The notes under the pieces: model-generated
What the model was told of the DNA's origin: nothing
What the model saw: only the letters and a program-made list of their open reading frames with translations
Database searches by the model: none
In this document: one piece after another, positions 50,793 through 58,795 of the stretch
How the letters are laid out: each line of letters starts with the position of its first letter
Numbering within the stretch: the first letter of the stretch is position 1
Program-made: the position numbers and the translations under genes
Assembly: GCA_017409465.1 (NCBI GenBank)
Contig: JAFQSQ010000028.1
Location: 1 to 64,000 of the forward strand
Direction: 5' to 3'
DNA length: 64,000 bases
Origin: Akkermansia sp.
Lineage (GTDB): Bacteria > Verrucomicrobiota > Verrucomicrobiia > Verrucomicrobiales > Akkermansiaceae

Positions 50793-52037
50793 TTACATAT
50801 TGCGGTAAGCGATATCACTGCGGCGCTGTGAGCCGTCGAAATCCACCTTGGCAGCTTCGGCATGAGCCGCCGTGCGAGCAGCCTCCAGCGTATCGCCCTG
50901 AGCCACGATGGCCAGCACGCGCCCACCATTGGTCACCCAGCCCTCCGATGTCTTGCGCGTACCGCAGTGGAAAATGCGGGCACCACAGGCATCCAACCCT
51001 GAGATGACATCGCCGGAATGGGAGGAAGCAGGATAACCGGCAGATGCCAGGATACAGCATACACTCCAGCCATTATCAAAGGAGATGAGCTCAGGCGCAA
51101 ACTCGCCCTTCGCCCCGGCCAGGCAGAACGAGGCCAGATCGCCCCGCAGCAGCGGCATGACAGCCTCGCACTCCGGGTCACCGAAGCGGCAGTTATACTC
51201 GATGACCTTCGGCCCCTGCGGCGTCAGCATCAGCCCGAAATACAAGAAACCACGGTAGGGCAGACCATCGGCCTGCAGACCACGCACCGTAGGCGCCACA
51301 ATCGTCTCTTCTATAGTCTTGAGCAGCTCCGAAGAGGCCAGCTGGCGAGAGGCCACCGCGCCCATCCCCCCGGTGTTGGGGCCCTCGTCTCCGTCCATCA
51401 GACGCTTATAATCGCGCGCCGGGCAGAGAATCAGGTACTTATCATCACAGATAGCACCGAAAATGGAAATCTCCGGGCCGGTGAGGAACTCCTCTACCAG
51501 CAGTCGCCCCTCGCCAAAGCGCTTCTCGATGAACACCTCGCGCAGGAACTCCTCGGCTGAAGCCGCATCAGGACACACGGCCACCCCCTTACCGGCAGCC
51601 AGGCCGTCGAACTTCAGTACCGTCGGGTACTTCCCGCCAATAGCGGCGATAGCTTCGTCGTATCCGGCCACGGCTGCGGCTCCGCCCGTGGGGATACCAT
51701 GACGAAGCAGGAAATTCTTGGCAAACTCCTTGGAGGCCTCCAGCTGAGCACTCTCCTTGGGCGGCCCCCAGCAGGGAATCCCCAGCGCAGCGCAACGATT
51801 GGCCAGGCCTTCCGCCTTGACCAGATAGCTCTCCTCACCGGCTACGCAGAGGTCGATTTTGTTATCGACCATCCACTGCATGAGAGCATCAAAGTCAGCG
51901 GCATCGATGCGAGTGGCAGTTTCGCAGATGGCATCGCTGCCGGGGAACGAATAAATCTCCGGCTTACAGGGGCTGGCGGCCAGAGTCTCCACGAGCGCCT
52001 GTTCGCGCCCACCTTTTCCGATAACGGCTATTTTCAT
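50793..52037 (-). CDS. purD: Phosphoribosylamine-glycine ligase
   Basis: 414 residues, full-length PurD, second step of purine synthesis (glycine + phosphoribosylamine + ATP to GAR). MKIAVIGKGGREQALVETLA replaces the usual GxGGREHAL with GKGGREQAL, a mild variation. ATP-grasp elements include VLKFDGLAAGKGVAV, EEFLTGPEISIF, GPNTGGMGAVA and VIEYNCRFGDPECEAVMPLL. It is followed by the M42 peptidase gene. Confidence 0.96.
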   Translation of the reverse strand: MKIAVIGKGGREQALVETLAASPCKPEIYSFPGSDAICETATRIDAADFDALMQWMVDNKIDLCVAGEESYLVKAEGLANRCAALGIPCWGPPKESAQLEASKEFAKNFLLRHGIPTGGAAAVAGYDEAIAAIGGKYPTVLKFDGLAAGKGVAVCPDAASAEEFLREVFIEKRFGEGRLLVEEFLTGPEISIFGAICDDKYLILCPARDYKRLMDGDEGPNTGGMGAVASRQLASSELLKTIEETIVAPTVRGLQADGLPYRGFLYFGLMLTPQGPKVIEYNCRFGDPECEAVMPLLRGDLASFCLAGAKGEFAPELISFDNGWSVCCILASAGYPASSHSGDVISGLDACGARIFHCGTRKTSEGWVTNGGRVLAIVAQGDTLEAARTAAHAEAAKVDFDGSQRRSDIAYRNM

Positions 52038-52097
52038 GCTGACGCCATTCTACACCAGACCCACGCCTCATGGCAAGCCGAAAAGCAGCCGGATAAC

Positions 52098-52946
52098 TCA
52101 GCGGCGACTGCGCCCCTTGCGGGTACTCACCAGACGCCGGCTTGATTTCCGGCTCGAGAACTTCGATTTGCGGCTGCCGGCCAGGCGGGCACCACGCGCG
52201 TAGCTGCGGCGGCCATAGCGTTTGCGCGTCGGTACCAGGCGCGGGCCATCCTTCGGCAGACTGGCCACCACGGCGGTCGGGAGCTCAATACTCGACTTCG
52301 TGAGGTCGGCCTCGGCTTTCATATAGGTCTCCTGGGTACAGCTTTCAATGGCCACCGGCACACCGCGACGCACCCGGCCGAAAAGATCCACGATATCATC
52401 GCTCTTCATACGGATACAGCCGTAGGAGGCAGGGCGCCCGATGAAGCGCTCCTCCGGCGTCCCGTGGATATAGATACGGCGTCCGAATGAATTGCGGTTG
52501 AAAGACTCCAACCCGGCCAGCTGAATCACGCGGGTGACAATCGGGTCGCGTCCGGCGGCATCCACTCCCACCACTTCACCGGTGGGGCGGCAACCCTTGA
52601 ACACCATACCCTTGGGCTGACCCTCGCCCGTCTTGGAGGTCACGGCATGGATACCCAGCGGTGTCCGGCGACTGCCGACCGTGGCACCGATACCGAATTT
52701 GGACGAGCTGATGCTATAGTCCTTCACCTTCTTGCCGCCGCTGAAGACCGTGAGCTTCTGGTCACTGAGCGTGATGGCTACCCCATCGCGCACCACAGCA
52801 CGGGGGGGAATATCGGGGGCATAGACCTGTTTTCCCCATGATTTGCACGAAACCAGCAGCGAGCAGGCCACCAGGAGCGCACCAACGAACAGGTAATGAA
52901 GAGAGCGATGATTCACAGGGGTAGAGAGGAGGTGTACGTTTATCAT
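52098..52946 (-). CDS. L,D-transpeptidase (YkuD) lipoprotein
   Basis: 282 residues with a signal region and probable lipobox (LLVSC). The YkuD domain (about 55-205) ends in the catalytic block YIHGTPEERFIGRPASYGCIRM, containing His and Cys of the H-x(n)-S-x-G-C-I-R motif. It cross-links or attaches proteins to peptidoglycan through meso-DAP. The basic tail (RKRYGRRSYARGARLAGSRKSKFSSRKSSRR) may bind wall polymers. Its ATG overlaps the stop codon of the upstream glycosyltransferase gene by one base (TAATG), so translation is coupled. An in-frame later Met is not needed. Confidence 0.9.
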   Translation of the reverse strand: MINVHLLSTPVNHRSLHYLFVGALLVACSLLVSCKSWGKQVYAPDIPPRAVVRDGVAITLSDQKLTVFSGGKKVKDYSISSSKFGIGATVGSRRTPLGIHAVTSKTGEGQPKGMVFKGCRPTGEVVGVDAAGRDPIVTRVIQLAGLESFNRNSFGRRIYIHGTPEERFIGRPASYGCIRMKSDDIVDLFGRVRRGVPVAIESCTQETYMKAEADLTKSSIELPTAVVASLPKDGPRLVPTRKRYGRRSYARGARLAGSRKSKFSSRKSSRRLVSTRKGRSRR

Positions 52947-54481
52947 TATGCGGCCTTGCGTGCGCGGCGACGCTGTACCACACCGTCTATCAGACGCCCC
53001 ATCGAACAGAATCCGGTGTAGAAGAAGCCGAGGAACGGTGCCGTCAGTATAAAACCGGCGTAGTTGCCACCCATCAGGTTCTTCACCTCAATCCATGCAA
53101 AGAAACAACCGAACATCAGCTCCAGCACAGGCACCACAATCGACTTGAGAGCCTTGTATCCGGCGGCTCGCTTCTCGATGGAAAGCGCCCCCTGGTTCGA
53201 CTCACCGAACTTAGGCGTACGCACAAACTCGCTCTTCTGGCCGAATACGGCCTCCAGCACGGCCTTGGCATTGTTGACCGCCATACCGATACCCAGTGCC
53301 AGCAGCGGCAGCAGCAGCAGGAATACCATCCACCAGCGCCGCGGCTTCACAATCGCCTCAGCCAATACATAGAACGCGCAGACAGATACCGTAGCCAGGA
53401 AAAACAGGGAGAAAGTCAGCACCATCATCTGCGGCGAGTCCCAGGACCACGCACCCGTGGGGGCAATCGTGCCGGCACCAATCGGCAGCACCAGGAAGCA
53501 CAGCAGCACCAGCACCAGGTAGGAGTAGTTGCAGGTCAGGTGTGTCGTCGCCTCAAGCTTGGCCTTCAGCGGAGCCGATGAGCGCCAGATATCGAAGAAC
53601 ATCTTCTGGCAGACCTGGATACAGCCCTTAGTCCAGCGATGCTGCTGAGCCTTGAAGCCGTCCATATCCTCCGGCAGCTCGGCCGGGGTCACATAATCGT
53701 TGAGATAGACAAAGCGCCAGCCTTTCATCTGGGCACGGTAGGAGAGATCCATATCCTCCGTGATGGTATCGTGCTCCCAACCACCGGCATCATAGATAGC
53801 GCACTTACGCCATACACCGGCCGTGCCGTTGAAGGTGAAGAAACGCCCGGAGCGGTTGCGGCAGGTCTGCTCCAGAGCGAAGTGACCGTCCAGGAACACG
53901 CTCTGCAGACGGGTCAGCAGATTGTGACCACGGTTGATGTGCCCCCAACGCGTCTGCACCAACGCCACCTTCGGGTCAGTGAAGTAGGGCAGCGTCACCT
54001 TCAGGATATCCGGCTCCGGGCGGAAGTCTGCATCAAGAATCAGCAGGAACTCACCCTTGGCGACCTCGTCAGCAGCTTCGAGAGCACCGGCCTTGTAGCC
54101 CGTGCGATCCGTGCGGTGCAGGCAGACGATATCGAACCCCTGAGCCTTGTAGAACTCCACCTGCTGGCGGCAGAGGTCGTACGTATCATCCGTCGAGTCG
54201 TCGAGAATCTGGATCTCCAGCTTGTCCTTGGGGTAATCGATGGCCGTCACCTTACGCAGCAGCCCCTCTACCACAAATTTTTCATTGAACATGGGCAGCT
54301 GAATTGTCACCATCGGCAGCTCATCCCACTGGCCGGCCGGCTGCGGCACATCCTTGCGGTGGCGAATATACAGAGCCACCATCAGCAGACGGTGGAACCC
54401 ATACCCGGCGAGGGCAATCCACACCACAAAATAGGCAACCAACCAACAGATATTGAACCAGTATTGAAAATTTTCGTTCAT
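52946..54481 (-). CDS. Processive family 2 glycosyltransferase (cellulose synthase-like)
   Basis: 511 residues. N-terminal helix, cytoplasmic GT2 domain, then four C-terminal helices. Motifs: QILDDSTDDT (first Asp), LILDADFRPEP (DxD), HDTITEDMDLSYRAQMKGW (ED acceptor) and QQHRWTKG (QxxRW), as in cellulose, mannan and beta-glucan synthases (CslA-like). It should polymerise a beta-glycan at the inner membrane. The product sugar cannot be read off. Translation-coupled to the L,D-transpeptidase, suggesting a shared role in the envelope. Confidence 0.9.
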   Translation of the reverse strand: MNENFQYWFNICWLVAYFVVWIALAGYGFHRLLMVALYIRHRKDVPQPAGQWDELPMVTIQLPMFNEKFVVEGLLRKVTAIDYPKDKLEIQILDDSTDDTYDLCRQQVEFYKAQGFDIVCLHRTDRTGYKAGALEAADEVAKGEFLLILDADFRPEPDILKVTLPYFTDPKVALVQTRWGHINRGHNLLTRLQSVFLDGHFALEQTCRNRSGRFFTFNGTAGVWRKCAIYDAGGWEHDTITEDMDLSYRAQMKGWRFVYLNDYVTPAELPEDMDGFKAQQHRWTKGCIQVCQKMFFDIWRSSAPLKAKLEATTHLTCNYSYLVLVLLCFLVLPIGAGTIAPTGAWSWDSPQMMVLTFSLFFLATVSVCAFYVLAEAIVKPRRWWMVFLLLLPLLALGIGMAVNNAKAVLEAVFGQKSEFVRTPKFGESNQGALSIEKRAAGYKALKSIVVPVLELMFGCFFAWIEVKNLMGGNYAGFILTAPFLGFFYTGFCSMGRLIDGVVQRRRARKAA

Positions 54482-54503
54482 AAGTATCAGTGTTAATATT
54501 CCC

Positions 54504-54549
54504 GCACCCGGCTACACAGGAGCATGCGGCTCCCGGGGTGCTTTTTTTT
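54504..54549 (+). terminator. Terminator-like hairpin in a divergent promoter region
   Basis: GCACCCGG...CCGGGGTGC followed by TTTTTTTT on the plus strand, placed between the divergent GT2 gene and the gene at 54642. No plus-strand gene ends here. It could end a small or antisense RNA, or on the minus strand form a hairpin in the GT2 5' leader. Confidence 0.5.
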
Positions 54550-54570
54550 GCGTCAGCAAATCAGAATAGC

Positions 54571-54598
54571 TTGACGCGCGCAGATAGTAATGTAAACT
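54571..54598 (+). promoter_or_regulatory. Promoter upstream of the gene at 54642
   Basis: TTGACG, a 16-bp spacer, TAAACT, giving a leader of about 37 nt. Confidence 0.55.
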
Positions 54599-54641
54599 GT
54601 TGCATGAGTCAAGTCAAATTATCACGTTTCAACCCAGGGCT

Positions 54642-55562
54642 ATGAGAATTCATTATCTGCTTTTTGCTGCGGCGTTAGCATTCAACTCGGCATCGTGGGC
54701 GCAAAACACCGCCGACACGGAGGAAATAGCTGACGTGACCATCGACGGCGCGCCCGACGATATCTTCGTCCGCGAAGAAAATCGCCGCGAGGGGGAGGTC
54801 CCGGCCATGTTCCGCGATGATTCCCTGCTGGATGACTCATACACCAACCGTGAACTGGGCATCAATGTCTATACGGCTCCGTCCATCAGCAAGATTTTTG
54901 CCCAACTCGATGACCTGCCGGCCATCCCCGAAGCTTATGTCCTGCGCAAACGCCCGGAGAAGCTCCCCATCGATGCCGGCAAGCTGGCGCTGGAGATGGG
55001 CTACCTGCTGGCTGATGGTTTCATCGCCGTGCGCAGCGGTCACATGAACGATATCAAGCCCATCGCGCTCGACCTCACCCGCTACGGCAAGGCTATCGGC
55101 GTGGGCGACAAGATGAACGTCCACTCCGCCGCCCTGCTCGAACACGCCGAAAAAGGCCAGCTGGAGGAGTTCAAGCGTATCCTCTCCTCCACGCAGAGTG
55201 ACGTGAACGATGAGCTGACTGCCCTGCGCGACCCCGATCTGGCACACCTGCTGGCTCTGGGTGGCTGGATACGTGCGCTCGATGCCGCCGCCGCCGCCAT
55301 CGAAGCCCGCTTCGATGCCCGCCAGGCTGCCGCCATTTTTTACCGCGAAGCACCCGAGTATTTCAATGAAATCCTCGCCGGGCTCAATCCCCGCACCTCC
55401 AATAAACTCCAGGTGGAGCAGATGCGCGTCCTGCTGGAGGAACTCACCGAGCTGATGACCCCGGCTCCGGGCGAAGTGCCCACGATGGAGCGAGTCCGCG
55501 CCATTCACCAGACGGCGCTGCGCATCTCGACGCTGGCCGTCGGCGAAGGCTATGAACACTAA
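54642..55562 (+). CDS. Secreted helical protein of unknown function
   Basis: About 306 residues from the ATG at 54642 (MRIHYLLFAAALAFNSASWAQ, signal peptide). The ATG at 54600 lies before the predicted transcription start. The mature protein is largely helical (PIDAGKLALEMGYLLADGFIAVRSGHMNDIKPIALDLTRYGKAIGVGDKM...HAEKGQLEEFKRILSSTQSDVNDEL) and likely periplasmic. No recognised domain. First of a five-gene plus-strand series and overlaps the next gene by 11 bp. Confidence 0.6.
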   Translation: MRIHYLLFAAALAFNSASWAQNTADTEEIADVTIDGAPDDIFVREENRREGEVPAMFRDDSLLDDSYTNRELGINVYTAPSISKIFAQLDDLPAIPEAYVLRKRPEKLPIDAGKLALEMGYLLADGFIAVRSGHMNDIKPIALDLTRYGKAIGVGDKMNVHSAALLEHAEKGQLEEFKRILSSTQSDVNDELTALRDPDLAHLLALGGWIRALDAAAAAIEARFDARQAAAIFYREAPEYFNEILAGLNPRTSNKLQVEQMRVLLEELTELMTPAPGEVPTMERVRAIHQTALRISTLAVGEGYEH

Positions 55563-55947
55563 GCCACGCAGTCTGCCCATCCGCCCCTGCCTGGAGATGG
55601 GCATATCGCTGGCCGGGGTGCGAATCTCGCGCTATCCCCGGCCCTGCTACCGCGTAGTGTATCGGCTGCGTATGCGCAACATTTCCTCGGGCAGCATCTG
55701 CCTGCTGGGGCGCAAGTGGACCCTGCGCGACCGCAGCGGCCACACGCGTATCGTCGAAGCCTCACAAGTCTTCAACCAGCAGCCTGTACTCACCCCGGGA
55801 GCTGTCTTCAGCTGCAGCGGCAGCCAGGATTTCGACACACCGCCTGTCGGAATGGAGGTCAGTTTCTTCGGCACCGACAAGCAGAACCACCCCTTCATCA
55901 CGCCCCCTCTCAGCTTTCCCGCCCGAACATTCGAGCTTCCCTGGTAA
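55552..55947 (+). CDS. ApaG domain protein
   Basis: 131 residues. The Ig-like ApaG fold is recognisable: CYRVVYRLRMRNISSGSICLLGRKWTLRDRSGHTRIVEASQVFNQQPVLTPGAVFSCSGSQDFDTPPVGMEVSFFGTD matches ApaG's pattern of LLGR-x-W followed by a QP-x-x-x-PG turn. The exact role of ApaG proteins is unclear. Starts within the last codons of the preceding gene (11-bp overlap), so translation is coupled, and precedes rpe by 51 bp. Confidence 0.75.
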   Translation: MNTKPRSLPIRPCLEMGISLAGVRISRYPRPCYRVVYRLRMRNISSGSICLLGRKWTLRDRSGHTRIVEASQVFNQQPVLTPGAVFSCSGSQDFDTPPVGMEVSFFGTDKQNHPFITPPLSFPARTFELPW

Positions 55948-55998
55948 TCTTCTCTCTCCTCCCCACCCATCATCAACACCACACACACCACCCCACCC

Positions 55999-56649
55999 AT
56001 GCTGATTGCCCCTTCCATGCTTGCCTGTGATTTCCGACACATCGGCCCCGAAGCCACCCGCGCCCTTGAAGCCGGCGCCGACTGGCTGCACCTCGATGTA
56101 ATGGACGGCTCCTTTGTCGACAACATCTCATTCGGCCCGGACATCTGCGCCGCCATCCGCCGGAGTGTTCCTGAAGATGCCTATCTGGATGCCCACCTCA
56201 TGATTGATGCGCCGGATCACTACCTGCCCCGATTCATCAAAGCCGGCATGAACATGATTACCATCCACGTGGAACGCGAAGGCGCCATCGATTTGCACGC
56301 CACACTGGCCGCTATCCGTGCCGCCGGTGCCCACGCCGGGCTCGCCGTCAATCCTGCCACTCCGGTCGAAAAGGTGCTTCCCTACCTGGAAGAGCTCGAC
56401 ATGGTGCTGGTGATGAGTGTCGTCCCCGGGTTCGGCGGACAGAGCTTTATGGCCGACGTGCTGGACAAGGTACGGCGCCTCGATGCTGAGCGCAAAGCCC
56501 GCTCCCTGACCTTCCTCATCCAGATGGACGGCGGCATCGGAGCCGCGCAGGCGCCGCTCTGCAAGGAAGCAGGTGCAGACTGTCTGGTGGCCGGCTCCTC
56601 CACCTTCCGTGCTCCCGACATGGCCGCTGCCATCGCCTCGATGAAATAA
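55999..56649 (+). CDS. rpe: Ribulose-phosphate 3-epimerase
   Basis: 216 residues, complete TIM-barrel epimerase interconverting ribulose-5-P and xylulose-5-P in the pentose phosphate pathway. MLIAPSMLACDFRHIGPEA, HLDVMDGSFVDNISFGPD (catalytic Asp and metal His), DAHLMIDAPDHYL, VMSVVPGFGGQSFM and QMDGGIGAAQAPLCKEAGADCLVAGSSTF are all family hallmarks. Between the ApaG gene and a membrane protein gene (15-bp gap). Confidence 0.97.
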   Translation: MLIAPSMLACDFRHIGPEATRALEAGADWLHLDVMDGSFVDNISFGPDICAAIRRSVPEDAYLDAHLMIDAPDHYLPRFIKAGMNMITIHVEREGAIDLHATLAAIRAAGAHAGLAVNPATPVEKVLPYLEELDMVLVMSVVPGFGGQSFMADVLDKVRRLDAERKARSLTFLIQMDGGIGAAQAPLCKEAGADCLVAGSSTFRAPDMAAAIASMK

Positions 56650-56664
56650 CTCCCCATTGTCAGC

Positions 56665-57405
56665 ATGGACAGCGGAACCAAAAGCCTGCTCAACGTCCTG
56701 CTGAGCGTCCTCGCACCGGTGCTCGTGCTCGATCACTGCTCCACTACCGGTCCGGGGCTGCTGGAGCTGGGCACCACTCGTGCTATGGCTCTCGCGCTCG
56801 CCCTACCCCTGGGCTGTGGCGTATGGATGTTCATCGAACGCCGCAGGCTGGACCCCATCACCCTCTTCGGGCTCATGGGCACGATTCTCACCGGGGTCAT
56901 CACCATCTATGCCAACACCGGCGACGGCTCCGCCATTCGCCCGGACACCCCCTGGTGGTACGCCGCCAAGGAAGCCCTCATCGCCGCCCTGCTCGGTGGC
57001 GCCATGCTGGTGACAGCACGCCGCCGCGACTCCATGCTGCGGCTCTTCCTCTACTCCGACAGCCTGTTTGACGTGGCTCGCATCGAAAAAAGAATAGCCG
57101 AAAAGGAGCTGCAGCAGCCCTACGAGACCCTGCTCCGGCGCTCAGCGGCCTGCACCGCCCTCTCGCTCTTCTGCTCAGCCCTGGCCAACTTCGGCCTGGC
57201 ACTCTATTTTCTCCTCCCGGTACTTGACCAGCCCGCCGACCGCCAGGTACTGCAGTACAACTACGCCGTCAGCAGCATGACATGGTGGGGCTACCTCATC
57301 ATCGGTGTGCCGCTCATGCTTACCCTCATCCTGGTGATGCGCTACCTGCTGCGCAGGCTCGCTGAGCTCACCGGACTGAGCCGCGACGAACTCCTGCTGC
57401 GTTGA
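56665..57405 (+). CDS. VC0807-like membrane protein
   Basis: 246 residues with six or seven hydrophobic segments. The first 120 residues (NVLLSVLAPVLVLDHCS...LALALPLGCGVWMFIERRRLDPITLFGLMGTILTGVITIY...AAKEALIAALLGGAML) resemble the VC0807/intracellular septation-like membrane family of unknown function. Follows rpe by 15 bp and ends the operon before the terminator at 57442. Family-level assignment only. Confidence 0.65.
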   Translation: MDSGTKSLLNVLLSVLAPVLVLDHCSTTGPGLLELGTTRAMALALALPLGCGVWMFIERRRLDPITLFGLMGTILTGVITIYANTGDGSAIRPDTPWWYAAKEALIAALLGGAMLVTARRRDSMLRLFLYSDSLFDVARIEKRIAEKELQQPYETLLRRSAACTALSLFCSALANFGLALYFLLPVLDQPADRQVLQYNYAVSSMTWWGYLIIGVPLMLTLILVMRYLLRRLAELTGLSRDELLLR

Positions 57406-57441
57406 TACCCCGGCGCTACGGATTCGCTCCCGATTATTCAC

Positions 57442-57466
57442 AGCCGCCATCGGGGCGGCTTTTTTT
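57442..57466 (+). terminator. Rho-independent terminator
   Basis: AGCCGCC, loop, GGCGGCT, TTTTTT. Ends the plus-strand operon of 54642-57405. Confidence 0.85.
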
Positions 57467-57595
57467 GTGCCGGGAATACGCCTTCGGCTCAGCCGAAAGC
57501 AAAAAATAATCACCCTGTGAAGAGAATGACGCTGAACGAGTTAAAGCAGAAAAAAAGCAACTGTCGGAATGAGGTGGTGCCCCACATAGGCAGGC

Positions 57596-58000
57596 TCACG
57601 ATTTCAGGTGGGCGTAACGGCAGCGGATGCGGGGTGATACTTTCTTATCAGTAAAAAGACCGGCCTGAATTTTCTGCAGAGTGGTATGATTGACCTGACC
57701 GGCCGGGATTAAGTTGCCTTGCGCTAAAAAAGACCGGATATCTGTTTCAGAAAACTCCTGCATCTTGCCATAGACAAACCACGAATCGTGGGTGATGGTT
57801 GGGTGATCAGCGGGAACCAGCAAACAGGTAACAGGGCGGCTACTCTTCTTACTCGACCAGTTTCCCATTAAACGCATATCATCCGGCGCTACGCCTACAA
57901 CTACCCACATATGCCCCATATTTCCAGGATTGCGGAACACATCGCCAGGATTAAACATATACGGCAGATGGTTTATCGACTCAGAGAAGTCAATTCGCAA
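57596..58000 (-). CDS. Probable toxin of a Panacea toxin-antitoxin pair
   Basis: 134 residues. Starts MRIDFSESINHLPYMFNPGDVFRNPGNMGHMWVVVGVAPDDMRLMGNWSS..., a beta-rich N-terminal half with a GDVF...H-x-W-V-V-V pattern loosely like PemK/MazF-type SH3-barrel toxins, then a helical C-terminus. The start overlaps the upstream Panacea antitoxin gene by 28 bp, which is the main reason for calling it a toxin. Panacea antitoxins are known to pair with many unrelated small toxins. Target unknown. Confidence 0.55.
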   Translation of the reverse strand: MRIDFSESINHLPYMFNPGDVFRNPGNMGHMWVVVGVAPDDMRLMGNWSSKKSSRPVTCLLVPADHPTITHDSWFVYGKMQEFSETDIRSFLAQGNLIPAGQVNHTTLQKIQAGLFTDKKVSPRIRCRYAHLKS

Positions 58001-58482
58001 GCGAACGCATCCACTTCATCTGCGAGTTCTCCCGCAATTTGCCGGATGTCGATTGGAGCACTGGAACTACCCGGATCCATCCATTCAGGACAATTTGCGT
58101 GCGTATAATCAGACAGTTCCCATTTGTTCATGCTGCCGAATTCAGAGTATACTCGCTGGATGAGCTCGCGGAGCCATTCAGAAATTAAATCAGACCCGTA
58201 ATCAGCCTGTTCAATGGAGACATCATATTTGCGTTCACTAAGATGAAAGCCAGGCCAGTTACACTCATTCAAATCATTTAACAATGGGGAAACAACTGGC
58301 CCCAGTTTCATAGATACATACTTTCCGCCAATAACGGCGTATCCCTCTTCAACAATGGCAGTGCGATCAAGCAAGTACATAAGCTTAATCAGTTTCATTT
58401 TGTTAATGCTGCCACCTTCCAGACGAATAAATTCTGCGGCAATCGCTTTTGCCAGGTCTGAGTTGTATGGGAAGTAATTCAT
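57973..58482 (-). CDS. Panacea-domain (DUF4065, SocA/GepA-like) antitoxin
   Basis: About 169 residues from the ATG at 58482 (MNYFPYNSDLAKAIAAEFIRLEGGSINKMKLIKLMYLLDRTAI), a classical Panacea N-terminus. GGKYVSMKLGPVVSPLLNDL is the second conserved block and ELSDYTHANCPEW the third. The domain neutralises diverse toxins in PanAT systems. First gene of a two-gene unit overlapping the putative toxin by 28 bp. An in-frame ATG 11 codons upstream is possible. Confidence 0.85.
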   Translation of the reverse strand: MNYFPYNSDLAKAIAAEFIRLEGGSINKMKLIKLMYLLDRTAIVEEGYAVIGGKYVSMKLGPVVSPLLNDLNECNWPGFHLSERKYDVSIEQADYGSDLISEWLRELIQRVYSEFGSMNKWELSDYTHANCPEWMDPGSSSAPIDIRQIAGELADEVDAFACELTSLSR

Positions 58483-58795
58483 GGTAATGAGTTTTGGCGG
58501 GTAGTTCTTTATCACGCTACGGGGAGATTAGCATCTACTTTAATGCTTGTCAATACAAGAATCTACCGCTGAGTTTTCCGACACTCCTCTGAGCTAATAA
58601 TCTGACGCCGCAGCGGCGCACTTGTCTCGGCAAAGCCTTAGCGTCGGAGGGCTATATGTTCTTCACGTTTCGAAAACAGCTCACTTGAGCTCGCGGTGAT
58701 GAACTCGGCGCATAGCATCGAGTGGAGAGAAAAAGCCCGGTTCAGAGATGACTCTGAACCGGGCGAGGAGTAGATTTTGCTATGGGAGATGAGGA
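58483..58795. other. Non-coding interval before rpoC's 3' end
   Basis: Holds the promoter region of the TA pair (AT-rich, about 58500-58580), a GC-rich stretch with short inverted repeats (GACGCCGC...GTCGGAGG), and the rpoC terminator. No gene seen. Confidence 0.45.
58726..58764 (-). terminator. Terminator of rpoBC
   Basis: Minus strand GCCCGGTTCAGAG, loop, CTCTGAACCGGGC, then TTTTTCTC. A 13-bp perfect stem, 31 bp after the rpoC stop. Confidence 0.92.

Noticed and set aside
57526-57654. A short plus-strand frame starting MTLNELKQKK
   Set aside because: Overlaps the 3' end of the TA toxin gene on the other strand and has no ribosome site or family match.
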